Part shown: positions 44,311-56,430 of the stretch, piece after piece
Layout: each line of letters begins with the position of its first letter
Position numbering within the stretch: position 1 is the first letter of the stretch
Source: Antilocapra americana
Taxonomy: Eukaryota > Chordata > Mammalia > Artiodactyla > Antilocapridae
Length of the DNA: 64,000 nucleotides
NCBI GenBank assembly: GCA_007570785.1
Contig: ML664161.1
Span: 11,608,927 to 11,672,926, forward strand
Direction: 5' to 3'
Program-made: the position numbers and the translations under genes
Notes under the pieces: generated by a model
The model's input: only the letters and a program-made list of their open reading frames with translations
Told to the model about the DNA's origin: nothing
Database searches by the model: none

Positions 44311-45056
44311 TGGATATTGTCTAAGTTTGCGCATGTACGTGTCATTTCTCTTGGCGTTATTGGAATATTGTTTTACCCCAAGGCTTTTCCAAGTTACTTA
44401 AACCTGCTTTAAAAGTATAGCTGGTGGAAGGCATTTTTGTTTTTCTCCTACAGAACATAGTTCTTTGTGACTGGGAATCGGAAGTAGAAGCAAAGTAGAG
44501 AGAAAAATCATTTCATCTTCTTGCTAAGTGCACAGGGCCTTTGGGGATTTTAATAGTCACCTCTAAATCAGTTGAACAGATACATTTCATAAAAGATGGG
44601 GTATAGTGTCTGAAATGTTTAAAAGTTCCTTTGCCAAATTGTTATTACTGTTCGCATTTTACATTCAATAGAACCCAAAACATATGTTTATGTATTGCTA
44701 CTAAGCCTTTTCTTTTTGGATGCTGTGAGCATATGACTTACATATTCTTATGTATGTATAGCTTTCTGTGGCCCAGTGTACCAGTTCCTTATAGGGTTTT
44801 TAAGTTTTATTTTTGACACAATCTCATTACTATAAAATTTCTATCTCAGTTTAGTCACAATTATGAGAAAAATGATTAATTATATACATAACCTGTTAAC
44901 TTCCATAGAAATTAGGTTTTAAAGGTAAATAATTTCAGATACAAATTTAAGTGTTCTGTGGTGCCTTTCCACTTCCTGTCTTACACATGCCTGGTTAATT
45001 TCTTTTATAGAATAAGAAATGTTGCCCTAGGGGCCAGAAAAAAGGACAGTGATATA
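44311..45056. other. No gene or recognised repeat
   Basis: Unique-looking; no frame above 61 codons and no element recognised. Confidence 0.5.
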
Positions 45057-45067
45057 TCACCAATGGC

Positions 45068-45210
45068 TGCTGCTGCTGCTGAGTCGCCTCAGTCGTGTCC
45101 GACTCTGTGCGACCCCGTGCGACCCCATAGATGGCAGCCCACCAGGCTCCGCTGTCCCTGGGATTCTCCAGGCAAGAACCCTGGAGTGGGTTGCCATTTC
45201 CTTCTCCATA
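45068..45210 (-). repeat. Bov-A monomer SINE
   Basis: Antisense of the unit at 4043-4173: starts with the complement of the (AGC)n tail (TGCTGCTGCTGCTG) and ends TTGCCATTTCCTTCTCC. Duplication ACCAATGGC at 45059-45067 and 45211-45219. Contains an internal 10-bp tandem duplication GTGCGACCCC (45107-45116, 45117-45126). Confidence 0.93.
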
Positions 45211-45707
45211 ACCAATGGCACTGCTAGTAAATTTGGATCAGTTTACAAAGTAATAGTATCAGATCAAGCGTTTTGAAGTAAGTAGGTTGTTTTAGACCAG
45301 AATGGTTGGAGAAATGAGATGCTAAAAATAAGTTTACCTACTAGGCTTTCAGTAAACAGAAGCTCATGTGACTGTAGAAAAATCAGGAGGAACAACAGCC
45401 ACACAAGCTATCCTCACCCTTCCGCTGAATAGAATTAGGAAAGTCAGGTGAATATTTTAGTCCATTTTTGGGTGGGGTCAAGAAATATTAAAAATACCCA
45501 GCTGGTCATCACAAAGAAAGTTCCTGGAGCTACAGATTTTAGGTCTGGAATGAAATCTGGGAAACTTTATTTTAGAAACACTCCCTCAAAGATATCCGAT
45601 TATTAGCTAAATTTGAGAATTACTAATTCCCTAGACTTCAGGTCTGGTTTCAGGCCAATTTCAGAACTGTTATTCAGGCAGTTTCCTAGACTGACTAAAA
45701 ATCAGGT

Positions 45708-46063
45708 TCAGTTTGGTTCAGTTCAGTCGCTCAGTCATGTCCGACTCTTTGTAACCTCATGAGCCAAAGCACGCCATGCCTCCCCGTCCATCACCAACTG
45801 CCGAGAGTCTACCCAAACTCATGTCTATTGAGTTGGTGATGCCATCCACCCATCTCATCCTCTGTCGTCTCCTTCTTCTCCTACCCTCAATCTTTCCCAG
45901 AGTCAGGGTCTTTTCAAATGAGTCAACTCTTCACATGAGGTGGCCAAAGTACTGGAGTTTCAGCTTCCACATCAGTCCTTCCAATGAACACCCGGGACTG
46001 ATCTCGTTTAGGATGGACTGGTTGGATCTCCTTGCAGTCCAAGGGGCTCTCAAGAGTCTTCTA
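45708..46063 (-). mobile_element. BovB 3' end fragment, left arm of inverted pair
   Basis: GGTTCAGTTCAGTCGCTCAG tail complement to AGGGGCTCTCAAGAGTCTTC, the last ~355 bases of BovB antisense. The 97-codon frame at 45776-46069 is a shadow of the RT C-terminus. Confidence 0.94.
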
Positions 46064-46167
46064 GGCTAACAATCTATCATTGGGCCAGTCAAAAGTGGAT
46101 TATTGTAGTGGTTGGAACTGCATGTTCTATTTGGAAGAGTTTGGGCTTTATGTTGTACTGTTAATAT

Positions 46168-46753
46168 AACGTTCCCCAACATTTCTGGTACCAGGGACCT
46201 GTTTTCTGGAAGACAATTTTTTACATGCACTAGTATAAAGAAAGCTGAGTGCCAAAGAATCAATGCTTTTGAACTGTGGTGTTGGAGAAGACTCTTGAGA
46301 GTCCCTTGGACTGCAAGGAGATCCAACCAGTCCATCCTAAAGGAAATCAGTCCTGAGTGTTCAATGGAAGGACTGACATAGAAGCTGAAACTCCAATACT
46401 TTGGCCACCTCTTGCAAAGAGCTGATTCATGTGAAGAGACCCTGACTCTGGGAAAGATTGAGGGCAGGAGGAGAAGGGGACGACAGAGGATGATAGAGTC
46501 AGGTGGCATTACCGACTCAATGGACATGAGTTTGAGTAGACTCTGGGAGTTGGTAATGGACAAGGAGGCCTGGCATGCTGTGATCCATGGGGTTGTGAAG
46601 AGTTGGACATGACTGAGCTACTGAACTCAGGGTTGAGGGGGAGGTGGTTTGGGGATGAATCAAACACGTTTACATTTATTGTGTACTTTATTTCTATTAT
46701 TACATCAACTCTGCCGCTGTCATGCATTAGATCCCCAAGTTTGGGGACCCTTG
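46168..46753 (+). mobile_element. hAT-type MITE, second copy, split by BovB
   Basis: Left part GTTCCCCAACATTTCTGGTA, CCAGGGACCTGTTTTCTGGA, AGACAATTTTTT parallels the copy at 9503-9693. Right part resumes at 46627 with GGGTTGAGGGGGAGGTGGTT and ATTTATTGTGTACTTTATTT and ends TTTGGGGACCCTTG. The BovB between the parts is younger. No clear 8-bp duplication. Confidence 0.7.
46229..46626 (+). mobile_element. BovB 3' end fragment, right arm of inverted pair
   Basis: Starts TATAAAGAAAGCTGAGTGCC and ends ATGACTGAGCTACTGAACTC. About 355 bases are complementary to the copy at 45708-46063. The frames on either strand (46112-46381, 46066-46563) are RT C-terminus or its antisense. Confidence 0.93.
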
Positions 46754-46927
46754 TGGTAGGGAATAGGATGTCACTCACCTTCAAGTGTTCCTTCTAGTTC
46801 AGTGGTGATCAAGCCATTATTACTTACAAAGTCACTAGAAAGTTGTATTCTTACATTGGTGTGAGTTCTCTTAGGTCAGTAAAAATTGGTTTAAAGGAAA
46901 AGAGGGTTTTTTTTTGTTGTTGTTTTA

Positions 46928-47237
46928 GATAAATAACCCTGTATGCAAGACAGCAAAAGAGATGAAGATGTATAGAATAGTCTTTTGGATTCTATGGGAG
47001 AGGGCAAGGGTGGGATGATATGGGAGAATGGCATTGAAACATGTAAATTATCATATGTGAAATGAATCACCAGCCCAGGTTTGATGCATGATACAGGGTG
47101 CTCAGGGCTGGTGCACCGGGATGACCCAGAGGGATGGAATCGGGAGGGTTCTAGAAGGGGAACACATGTATACCCATGGTGGATTCATGTCAATGTATGG
47201 CAAAACCAAAACGATAATATAGAGAAAAAATAAATAA
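46928..47237 (+). repeat. L1 LINE 3' end (young artiodactyl type)
   Basis: AATAACCCTGTATGCAAGAC, TTTGGATTCTATGGGAGAGG, ATGGCATTGAAACATGTAAA, GTGCACCGGGATGACCCAGA and TGTCAATGTATGGCAAAACC, then an AAATAAATAAAT tail. Sense counterpart of the 19.8-kb copy; 5'-truncated. Confidence 0.9.
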
Positions 47238-47404
47238 ATGCTGTATTTTACCCTTAAATGTCCATATCTTGTTAAAAAGGTAAGCCCAAATTCAACATTT
47301 TTATCGTATTTTTCTAATATAAAGAAACAATCTGATGATGAACTTTAGCTTGTGCTCAATTTTGTCTGGAGCATCATTGAAACTTTTGCTGCCTCAACCA
47401 TCTG

Positions 47405-47560
47405 TAGGGCATATTAAAGTACAGCTTATTGGGCTACACTCCCAGAATTTCTAACTCAGAATGGGGTGGACATAGAATTTTCATTTCTGGTAATTATCAG
47501 GTAATGCTGGTATCACTGGTCCTAAGATAATACTTCAAGAACCATAGCCTATCCTAGAAT
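47405..47560. mobile_element. MER5-like hAT MITE
   Basis: GGGCATATTAAAGTACAGCT, GGGCTACACTCCCAGAATTT and GGTAATGCTGGTATCACTGG match the MER5 body; the ends are degraded. Confidence 0.65.
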
Positions 47561-49840
47561 TAGAGTATAGAGTAAGAACAGAGAAAGTAAGAATTTTCAT
47601 TAGTGTTTTCAAACTTAGTAAATTTAGTACTTAATTTTTGTGAGAATGTTGCCCAAAGGATGAAAACTCCACATACAATCATTGTTGGTATTAAAATGCT
47701 AATTTGGTAATACACCACTGTAAAAGAGAATCATATTTTTTAATCCTAATAATGTAAAAACAGAACCAAGTAATATACAGTAAGGCATTAAGCAGTAAGT
47801 ATGCTGATTTGACATATTAGTACTGTTTAAAATGTTACTATTTTAGTTTTTCTCAAGAAAAATATTTTACTCTGTGTTGTTTGAAAGAAGTTAGTAATAT
47901 CTGCAGACTGTATTTTGGTTATCAGTGCTAGAATCTATGTACATGAATTTTAAACGTTTTTCTTTTTATTAAGAGAAAGTAATTTTATAAGAAATCTAGG
48001 AATTTGTAATTTTTCTAAAACTCTATTGTAGTATTTAGGCACCAAAATTGGTATTAAAAAGATTAATGTTAAAAAGCTATGCTTTTGTTTTGAATGATTA
48101 TATTCACAAATATAATTTGAGATTGTATGAAAGTAGCTTTGGTAGTTTTGTTCAAAAAATATCCATAAAGATTACCTTTTAAATTCTATATTTCCTCAAT
48201 CTAGGATAAATAAATTATATAGACTATAAAGAACAAATTATAATTCTTTAATATTTCACTATGATCTAGCTTCTCAAATCTTATACCTTTACACTGTAGG
48301 ACACTTAGTACTTCTGACCTCTTAGCAGATTGTGATACTCATTCAACTTAAAAATATAAATTCCAAATATGTATTTTTTTTCAAATACAAAGAATGATGC
48401 AGCATATCAAACAAAGAATAAAGGTCTGTTTGCTAGCACAGCCATGAAAAGATTAACAACTACCTCTGGACTGATGTTGAGTACTGTGGGTTTATATTAC
48501 TTTAAGTTTCTTACATGATAAACGAAGGGGATACACTATCATCTGGTAGTGTCAATACTTTTTCATTTATTTATTGATGCCAGAAATTCAACAGCAATAT
48601 CAATTTGCTAATCCTTTCTTTTAAGTGCAAAATCTGGATCTTTCTAGCAATATAAATAATATTTATTGATTTTTATATTTATGTAGAGTTGACTTATTGG
48701 TTTCATATCTAAATAATATATTTTGCCAAATATTGTGTAACAGAAAGAAAGAAAAAGAAAAAATGGTGACAAAACAGTGCTTAAGAAATGGAGCTTAATT
48801 GCTAAAATGTTTCTTGCTTGCCTTTGAGTTTAATCACACAGGGTGAGTGTTTAATGAGTAGGAATTTAAACCCCTCCAAAGGTAAAGGGTAATAATTGAA
48901 ATTGGTACATTTGCAGTTGAGGGATGGATGTTGATTAACCCTGTACAGAGTAGCACATGCTTTTTACCTGGTCAACAGTGTTGCTGTTAATCTTTAATCA
49001 AGTGATGTTAAGATACTGTGGCAATCTGTAGTCCAAATAAGTAAAATGTTAGACAACAGCCATATGGTTTAAAACTATTTAGGTTTATTTTTATACTCAA
49101 AGTCAATTACGCCACATCTTCCAAAGGGAGAAGTGCACACTGGGGAATATTTTGCTAAGAGAACATTACTAGCTAAGAGTCTTAAAACGCTTGACCTTTA
49201 TCCGCCATCTACAGTCTGTTCCCATTACTTGTTCTAGTATCACCATCTTGCTCCTGTGTTATTGCTTCAAAACATTTGTTTTAGCAGCAAAATTCTTTTA
49301 CATAGCTTTAAGTGATGCCATTTTTTGCTGAACTTATGGAATGCTTTTCTCAAAGGATAAAAATTATGGAACCCAATAGTTTTGTCTGTGAAGTATCAGA
49401 TTCACCAGCTTTCATCAAATAGTTCTTGGCCAGCTGAGGAAAAGTGAAACCAGTTTTGCCAATGAGATCTTGCTGTCTAGTGGATTTTAATGGATTGATT
49501 TGGTGTCCCTTAGAAGCCTTCACCCGAGATATCTACTCCATATTTAGCAGAACCTTGTATAGGATGATGAAGTCTGGTATTATAAAGTAAGGATGTTCTT
49601 TCAGTAGAGGATAGTTCAAGGTTCTCAGATGCCACTAAATTGTGCATCTCCCACTGGGTTCCCACATAAAATCTATGTGTTCACCCACTTGTAAAATTAT
49701 AAACAATTAGTTTATATAACTGGTATAAAGTAATAAAGAGAATACAACTTTTTGAAAATATATAGATACTATAACTTCAGATCTACTAGATTGTAACCTC
49801 CTACTGAAATGTCTTAACTGTTGAGATTTGCACTATGTCT
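47561..49840. other. Repeat-depleted island, ~2.3 kb
   Basis: No recognised transposon or coding frame above 60 codons. One of the longest clean stretches in the window. It contains balanced-composition patches (about 48820-49060 and 49190-49560) that differ from the surrounding AT-rich DNA. Function is unknown. Confidence 0.5.
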
Positions 49841-49844
49841 TTTT

Positions 49845-50060
49845 TTAAAAAATGAAAATTAAAAAAAAATTGGAGTGTAGTTGTTTTACAACTACTTTGT
49901 TGGTTTTTACAGTACAGTAAGATGAATAAGTCATACATATACATATATCCCCTCCTTTCTGGACTTTCCTCCTATTCAGGTCACCTCAGTGTATTAAGTA
50001 GAGCTATGTAGTATGTACTCACTAGCGTGCTATTTCTTGATTTTACTATATAATATACCT
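49845..50060 (+). repeat. L1 LINE 3' UTR fragment
   Basis: TTGGAGTGTAGTTGTTTTAC, AAGTCATACATATACATATA, TTTCTGGACTTTCCTCCTAT and TACTCACTAGCGTGCTAT follow the artiodactyl L1 3' UTR, related to 938-1372. Confidence 0.6.
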
Positions 50061-50503
50061 TTTTTTAAGAAATAGACTTACTTTTATTTATGCAGTTCCC
50101 TTCTAGGGGAAAGGGTGTCCAATAATTGTATATGGCTCTCTCCTCTTGGCCATAGTTTCTATCCCCAAAGGTGAACTTCAGATATAATCTTATTTAACCA
50201 CCAAAGAGAGACCAATTCTGACTATCCCAGGTTTCATAGCCTGAGGAATTGTCTCAGTGGCTGTTACCAGTCAATGGAGTATGTCCCATATGAAAACTCA
50301 CTCTCAGCAGGTTTGTTTCCCACTGATTACACACATATCTAACATGTAGAAAGAGAGGAAAACAAAGCCGATGTTTTCATAAGCAGGGAATAGAGTTGAA
50401 GAATCTTGGTGGTGGTTAAGTTTGTAGCTCAAGTTAGGCCTGAAGCCTTGGGGCATTCTGGCCTATGGTTCAGCTTGGTAGTTTGATACCCTGGTATCCT
50501 TAT

Positions 50504-50637
50504 GGTGGTGGTGGTGGTGTAGTTTCTAAGTCATGTCCAACTCTTGCAACCCCATGGACTGCAGTCCACCAAGCTCCTCTGTCCATGGGATTCCTCAGGC
50601 AAAAATACTGGAGTGGGTTACCATTTCCCTACAGGTT
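50504..50637 (-). repeat. Bov-A unit with (GGT)n
   Basis: A GGT repeat (50504-50519) runs into AAGTCATGTCCAACTCTTGC, GACTGCAGTCCACCAAGCTC and CTGGAGTGGGTTACCATTTC. Antisense Bov-A without the tRNA head. The GGT run sits where the (AGC)n-type tail would be. Confidence 0.85.
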
Positions 50638-53600
50638 TTCAATTTTGCTTTTTCAAGTCTGTATTGGCCACATGACAGGGACAACAGGTCCTGAGGTAAG
50701 TTGGGTGCTAAGAAAATGTTGTCCAACATGGCGTAGGGTACAATGACAAATTGTATCCTTCCTAGTATCCTCCTAGCAGACTACACTATTTGGATGCTGT
50801 AAGACCATGCCTTGTGGACCAAAATGTTTATTAAGAGTTATTATTGTATTAAAATAACATTTCTTGAAAATAAAAGCATAGAAAAACAGAAAAAAACTAC
50901 CTTATAATCAATATGAAGGTTATCAGCTAGATCATTATAAGATTACTTCTTAGAAAAAGAACAGGGCAACTGTGCCAGTAAGATTAATGAATGTATTTTG
51001 TCTAGAACATACTGAGTGTAACCAAGCAAAGATTTCTATATAGGAAAAAGTGGACAGACTGTGGCTAATATTGTTTGAGGTTGTGTGAGTTAATATTTAT
51101 TCCTGAGTAAACATATTGTGTAGTCACTATTTTAATAAACTATTTTTTCTTTGTAATTACTATGTTATGACCAAAATCTTTTTATCCTTCTAGAAAAAGA
51201 TTCTAATACAAATCTGGCCCATAACCTGTTTCTGTAAATTTTATTTAGAGCAAAACTGTACTCACTCATTTAGTACTGCCCATGGCTATTTTCACACTAT
51301 AAAGGCAGAAGTGAGTGGTTGTGACAGAACATATGCCCTTGCAAAGCCTCAAATATCTGTCTGCACACAGAGAAATATCAAGTACCTGTCTGTGTATAGA
51401 GAAATTTTTGTTGATTTCTGTTTTAAAAATTATTTTTCTGTTGTAAGAATTGATTTTAATTGCCATATTTTTGTAATATATTTTAGGAATAAAATCACTG
51501 TATAAATTTATAAATAGATGCATACATTTTATCTCCTTTTGTCCAATACATTCTATGAGCTAAACTTGTTTGGATCAGTTCTTTTGATAACTCTTCTGAT
51601 TGAATCTTCCATTTGCGAAAAAAAAAAATATTAAAATTTCAACCACATTTCTGAATGTTTCCTAACTTTCTAGTCCCTTTAGAAAGAGTCCTTTTAATAT
51701 ACAACTCTTCTGGTTATTTTTAGCTCTTCCATAGGAGCAACAAAGGTTTTCCTAAATTCCATCCTCTCACCTATTCAGATTTCCACTCATGTTTTGATCT
51801 GTCTTCTACTATGCTAAGATTAAGCTTTTTCATAAGCTTGAGGCACAGCAGAGTTGAGAACGTAATTCCATGATACTGAAGGTTCATGCATTGTATCAGC
51901 TCTAGGTGACATATTCTTTAAAAATTAGATAGGAAACTGACATAGAAATTAAAATTTCACCTCTGGCTTTTACCAAAGCACTATTATGTAAGGTTATTTA
52001 ATTTTTACAATGGTTCACAAGGCTCTACATGAGAAACACATATTCGTATGTGTGCAGTAGTGAGAGTCCATACTATGCCTTTCTGCCCTCATCTATGATT
52101 ATCTCCCTTCTTGCTGTTCCTCACAGTAGAGGTTGGATCTTTAGCTCTTGGTCTTGGCCCATGAGGCTGTTTCTTTCTGGAATGCATTCTCCTGGATGCT
52201 TGGATGGTCTGTTGGCTTGTGTCTTTGATGTCTTCTCTTGATACTACGTTGAAAATTGTTGGACTCCTTACAATATACACATCCCCTATTCATTGTTCCT
52301 ATTTCTTTAGCACTTATCATGGATGCTAAATATATTTTACTGCTCTATTTTGTCTACTTCAAATTAGCCCGTTTGAGTTTCAGAAATTTGATTATTTGGT
52401 TTCCTGTGTTCCTAGTACTCACAGCGGAAGGTTCTCTTAAAATAGAGGTTGAAAAAATTAATAAATTACATAAAACATTTGGAAGTGAATGGATTTGGAA
52501 AAAATGCAGATGGTATAAGTTAAATATGTGCAAATTATAAAGAGCTGGTTCTCTTGCAGTTTATTGCAAACATAAAGTTACTTTTTCTGAGATTAGAAAA
52601 CATTCTTGTACTTCTAGAATAGCTCACCAAAATAAAAATAGCCAACAACTCTATTCTTCAGTTTTAGGGTCAAATACTAACTCTAATCATTTATATTCTT
52701 AGAGCACTGAAATTTTAGCCAATGAGGTTTTAAAATCCACAATATTCACAGTAAGGAAGTAATAGAAGTCATTGTGTACTTTTATTCTCCCTCCCTCCAT
52801 TCCTCTTTCCCAGCTTTTTAACTTGCATTAGGGGTCTGGATCTCTTATATTCCATAGAGGTTAGGAATGGAGCCTTCCGATTTCAAGGAAGGATTTTTGT
52901 TTTTATTCATGCAATATTAATAATGTACATTAGATTTTTCAATAAAAAGTATGCCAAATAAGCAAATACTATATAATTACATATATATGATCTTATGGAA
53001 GAACAGGCTTATAAAGGTAATAATTTGGCACAAAGAAAACTGAATTTAAAAATCTTATTATGTTTTGAGACTAGGCTTTAAAACACACCATTTGGTGAAC
53101 TTAACACTTCAGTATCATGTTCAGCTTCACTATTTACTATGTGAAATGAAACCATGACAACAATATTTGAAGGGATTTTTCCGATTTTTTTCTATTAATC
53201 ATTGTAGGTGTGTGCATGCATTTTAAAGCTCTTGGAAGAACATGTGAAAGCATATTCCAAGTAAAACAATTTAAACTGTAGAGGAAAGCCTTTCCTGCCA
53301 TTAGAGCAGTGCACTAAATAGTTGCTACCCAAATGGTAATTCTCATGTCATGCTTTGGTACTATTAGCTTGTTTCTATGAGATCTGATAAAGCATAAAGA
53401 TGTTTAATTTTACGAAATACTTAAGGTATATCTAGTCATAACAGCTTAGGTACTAAGAAATGTCTGCCTTTTCCTGCCTTACTGATTAAGTAGTATATGT
53501 TTTCAGAAAACAGAATAATAAAATAAGTTATATTTAGTCTTACCATGGCAGTTAAGTCAATTTAGATCTAACTTTCCAAGTGTATTGTTGCCATATGTTA

Positions 53601-54050
53601 AACTCTAATTACTTCTTTTGAAGAAAAGCTTATTATATTACAATAATAGGGTATTAATTTTGTCAAATGTTTGGTCAAAATTTATTAAAAATTTTATAAG
53701 GGTTATAATCTTTTAAAAAGTTATACCAATAACATATATCAAATGATAACATTTAAGAGGTTTATCATAAATCATGTAGCTTAATTTTGTTGACAGTAAT
53801 ATTTGTTTAATTTTGTTAATAGTCTTTTTTTTTTGAAGGATGGAGGACTTTTAAATTCCTCCTTACCAAGAACTCATCTATCATGTTTTTGGGATAAAAA
53901 CTGATATCCTGAATAGTATAATGTCCACCAGAAAAACTCCTTTAATATTATTATTTTCAGTTAAACAGAAGCAAATGATTATAACATAAATTATACATTT
54001 TAATAAGAACAAATTCACTTTCATTCATTCTTTCATTCACTAAAAATACA
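50638..54050. other. Largely unannotated AT-rich stretch, 3.4 kb
   Basis: No young repeat is visible. A weak L2-like phrase (TTTAGCACTTATCATGGATG, near 52306) may be a relic. Frames are at most 94 codons (52256-52540) with no domain. Confidence 0.45.
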
Positions 54051-54255
54051 TTGAATTAGTGTGAGTGAAAATTTCTCAGTTGTGTCTGACTCTTTGAGAC
54101 CCCATGGACTATATAGTCCATGGAATTCTCCAGGCAAGAATACTGGAGTGAATAGCCATTATCTTTTCCAGGGGATCTTCCCCACTCAGGGATTGAACCT
54201 AGGTCTCCCTCATTGTAGGCAGATTCTTTACCATCTGAGCCACCAGAGAAGCTCC
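54051..54255 (-). repeat. Bov-tA SINE
   Basis: Antisense: CAGTTGTGTCTGACTCTTTG, CAGGCAAGAATACTGGAGTG, GGGGATCTTCCCCACTCAGG and CATCTGAGCCACCAGAGAAG. Duplication AAAATACA at 54043-54050 and 54256-54263. Confidence 0.93.
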
Positions 54256-54582
54256 AAAATACAGTAAGTACTTCCTAAATACAGGTGTAATTTAGAAATA
54301 TTTGCATGACATTTCAAGAATTTTTAGGAAAAAATTTATTTAGACATTCAATTTTTCCAAAATGTTCTCAAGAAGACTTGGTAAAAGTATAATTTAAGTT
54401 GAATCAATTGAAATAATGAAAGCCAGAAGCTTTAAAATATTAGGTTTATAATTTTTTCACAGAAAATATAAATTAAATATGTTTAGTCAGAACTTTTCCT
54501 TGAAATCCAACTTTACATGTCACAGAATGTAAATTTAAAGAATGTTATTAGGAGTTTATAAAACACATATATTTAAAATATA

Positions 54583-55045
54583 AGTGTTGTGGCTTGTGTC
54601 CACCACAAAAGATACATTGAAATCCTGATGTCCAATACCTGTGAATGTGACTCTACTTGGAGAGAGGATCTTTGCAGATGTAATCAAGTTAAAATGAGGT
54701 AATATTAGATGAGGGTGGACCCAAGTCCAATGACTGGTGGAGAATCCTTGTGAAGACACAGAAATATGATGTCACATCACATGCAACCTGTGGGAGAAGG
54801 CCATGTGATGATGGAACACTTGGAGTGATGGTTCTTCAAGCCAAGTAAAGTCAGAGATTTCTGGCCACCAACAGAAGCTAAGAGAGCGGCATGGGGCACA
54901 TTTTCCCTCAGCTCCCTCAGAAAAACAATCTTGCCAACACTCTGATTTTTAGATTTTTTGCCTTTACAAGTGTGAGAAAAAAATTCTGTTTAAGGCACCC
55001 AATTTGTGGTAATTTGTTATGGTAGCCTCAAGAAATTAATACAGC
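54583..55045 (+). repeat. MaLR (MLT1-type) LTR
   Basis: Starts TGTTGTGGCTTGTGTCCACC, with AATACCTGTGAATGTGACTC, GGATCTTTGCAGATGTAATC, GGCCATGTGATGATGG and ends GCCTCAAGAAATTAATACAG. Sense orientation, both ends present, no internal sequence: a solo LTR. Confidence 0.85.
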
Positions 55046-56285
55046 AACTCTTGATTTGTAAACAAAATCCCCTTATGGTCAATTAAAGAAGAATATCACT
55101 AAATTTATGTTGAGAATTACAAAAGACATAACATATGCCCCTCATTACAGGAAATTTTGCTGTTAAATGATGGTTGTAAAATTAATAGCTGCCCCCCACA
55201 CCCAACCCCTGCCCAATGTAACAGGATTAGGTACTGCTGCATAGGACAAGAAACAAAATAAGTTCAACATAGTAGAAATTTTGCAATTATTGAAAGAAGC
55301 CCACAAGTGGTTAGGAAGGCAGGTGCTGGCATGATGCTCTGTCTTATCTCATTACCTATGTCACATGGCTTCCATTCTAGGTCAAGGTCATTGGTGGAAC
55401 TTCAGCCACTGCATGCACATTTGTCAGTTAAAGAAAGTTAATGAGGGTCAACACCCTTTCCCTTTTAGGATACTTCTCAGAAGCTACACATTATACTTTT
55501 GTTCTATCCCAGAAGCCAGATGTTAATCACGTGGCCACAGTCTGCTGCAAAGTAGACTGGTAGCTTTTTTTTCCCCCAGTGGTTTCATGACTAGCTGAAG
55601 ATCAGGGATCCTAATACTAATAAAGAAGATAAAAATGGATATATGGGTACAACTGCAGTTTCCACCGCACTCAAGTATACAGAAATGAAACAAACCCTCC
55701 ACAATTTTAAGTAAAAAAAAAAAAATCAATTTTCACATTATGAGACAGCAGTTAAAATTAAGTCACAAAGTGAAATGGACCACCCACCCACAGCCAGAAC
55801 TCTTAATTCTACCACATAAATATCTTGAAGAACTTTCTACTTCTCTACTGATGACATTTTTCACCTGGACATTGTAATAGAATCTTCCTGATGAGTTGCC
55901 CTGCCTCTCTCTTCTTTCACCTTGCAATGTATCTTTATTCTTTATTGATTTTCAGTATCCTGAAGATGATGTTGCGGTGTTAGACATGTCTTACAAAGTT
56001 CTTTGTGAGCTTCTTACCTCCCATCTTTATGTTCTATTGTTCTTAATTGTGTGTTCTCTGCTTCAGTCAGTCTGTCTTCTGTTCTTTCATTGTTGACTAG
56101 TTTAAGGTTTTATAATTTTTTCTATTTATCCCACTGCTTTATTCATATCTACCATCTTTACCTAGGCAACTTCAACAAATTTTTTAAACATCAGCCTAAA
56201 ATTTGTATTCTTAGGGAACCCTTCTTTAGCTTGATTTTATTGGTTCAGTAGGCTCCCTGTGAATATGTACTCATTGTACATGAGA
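55046..56285. other. No clear feature; weak L2-like hints
   Basis: A pyrimidine-rich stretch around 55890-56100 could be diverged L2. Two overlapping ~66-codon frames there are hydrophobic by composition only. Confidence 0.4.
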
Positions 56286-56289
56286 TTAC

Positions 56290-56430
56290 CAATCTCATTT
56301 AGAATTTTTATAAAAAATTGGTCTTCCTCCTAGCAAAGGACATCTTTTGTTGACTCTTTTATCTCCAATGCCTAATATAGGGCTGGGGTATCTTAATAGT
56401 AAGAGCTCACTAATAACCTGTTAGAGTAAA
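56290..56430 (+). repeat. L2 LINE 3' tail
   Basis: CCTAGCAAAGGACATCTTTT, TTTATCTCCAATGCCTAATA and TAGTAAGAGCTCACTAATAA approximate the L2 3' end. Confidence 0.5.

Noticed and set aside
46066..46563. 165-codon minus-strand open frame
   Set aside because: Antisense to the BovB fragment at 46229-46626 plus the hAT left part; no protein family.
52256..52540. 94-codon frame in the 50.6-54.0 kb clean stretch
   Set aside because: Hydrophobic and lysine-rich by AT composition; no recognisable domain, and the upstream sequence resembles decayed L2.
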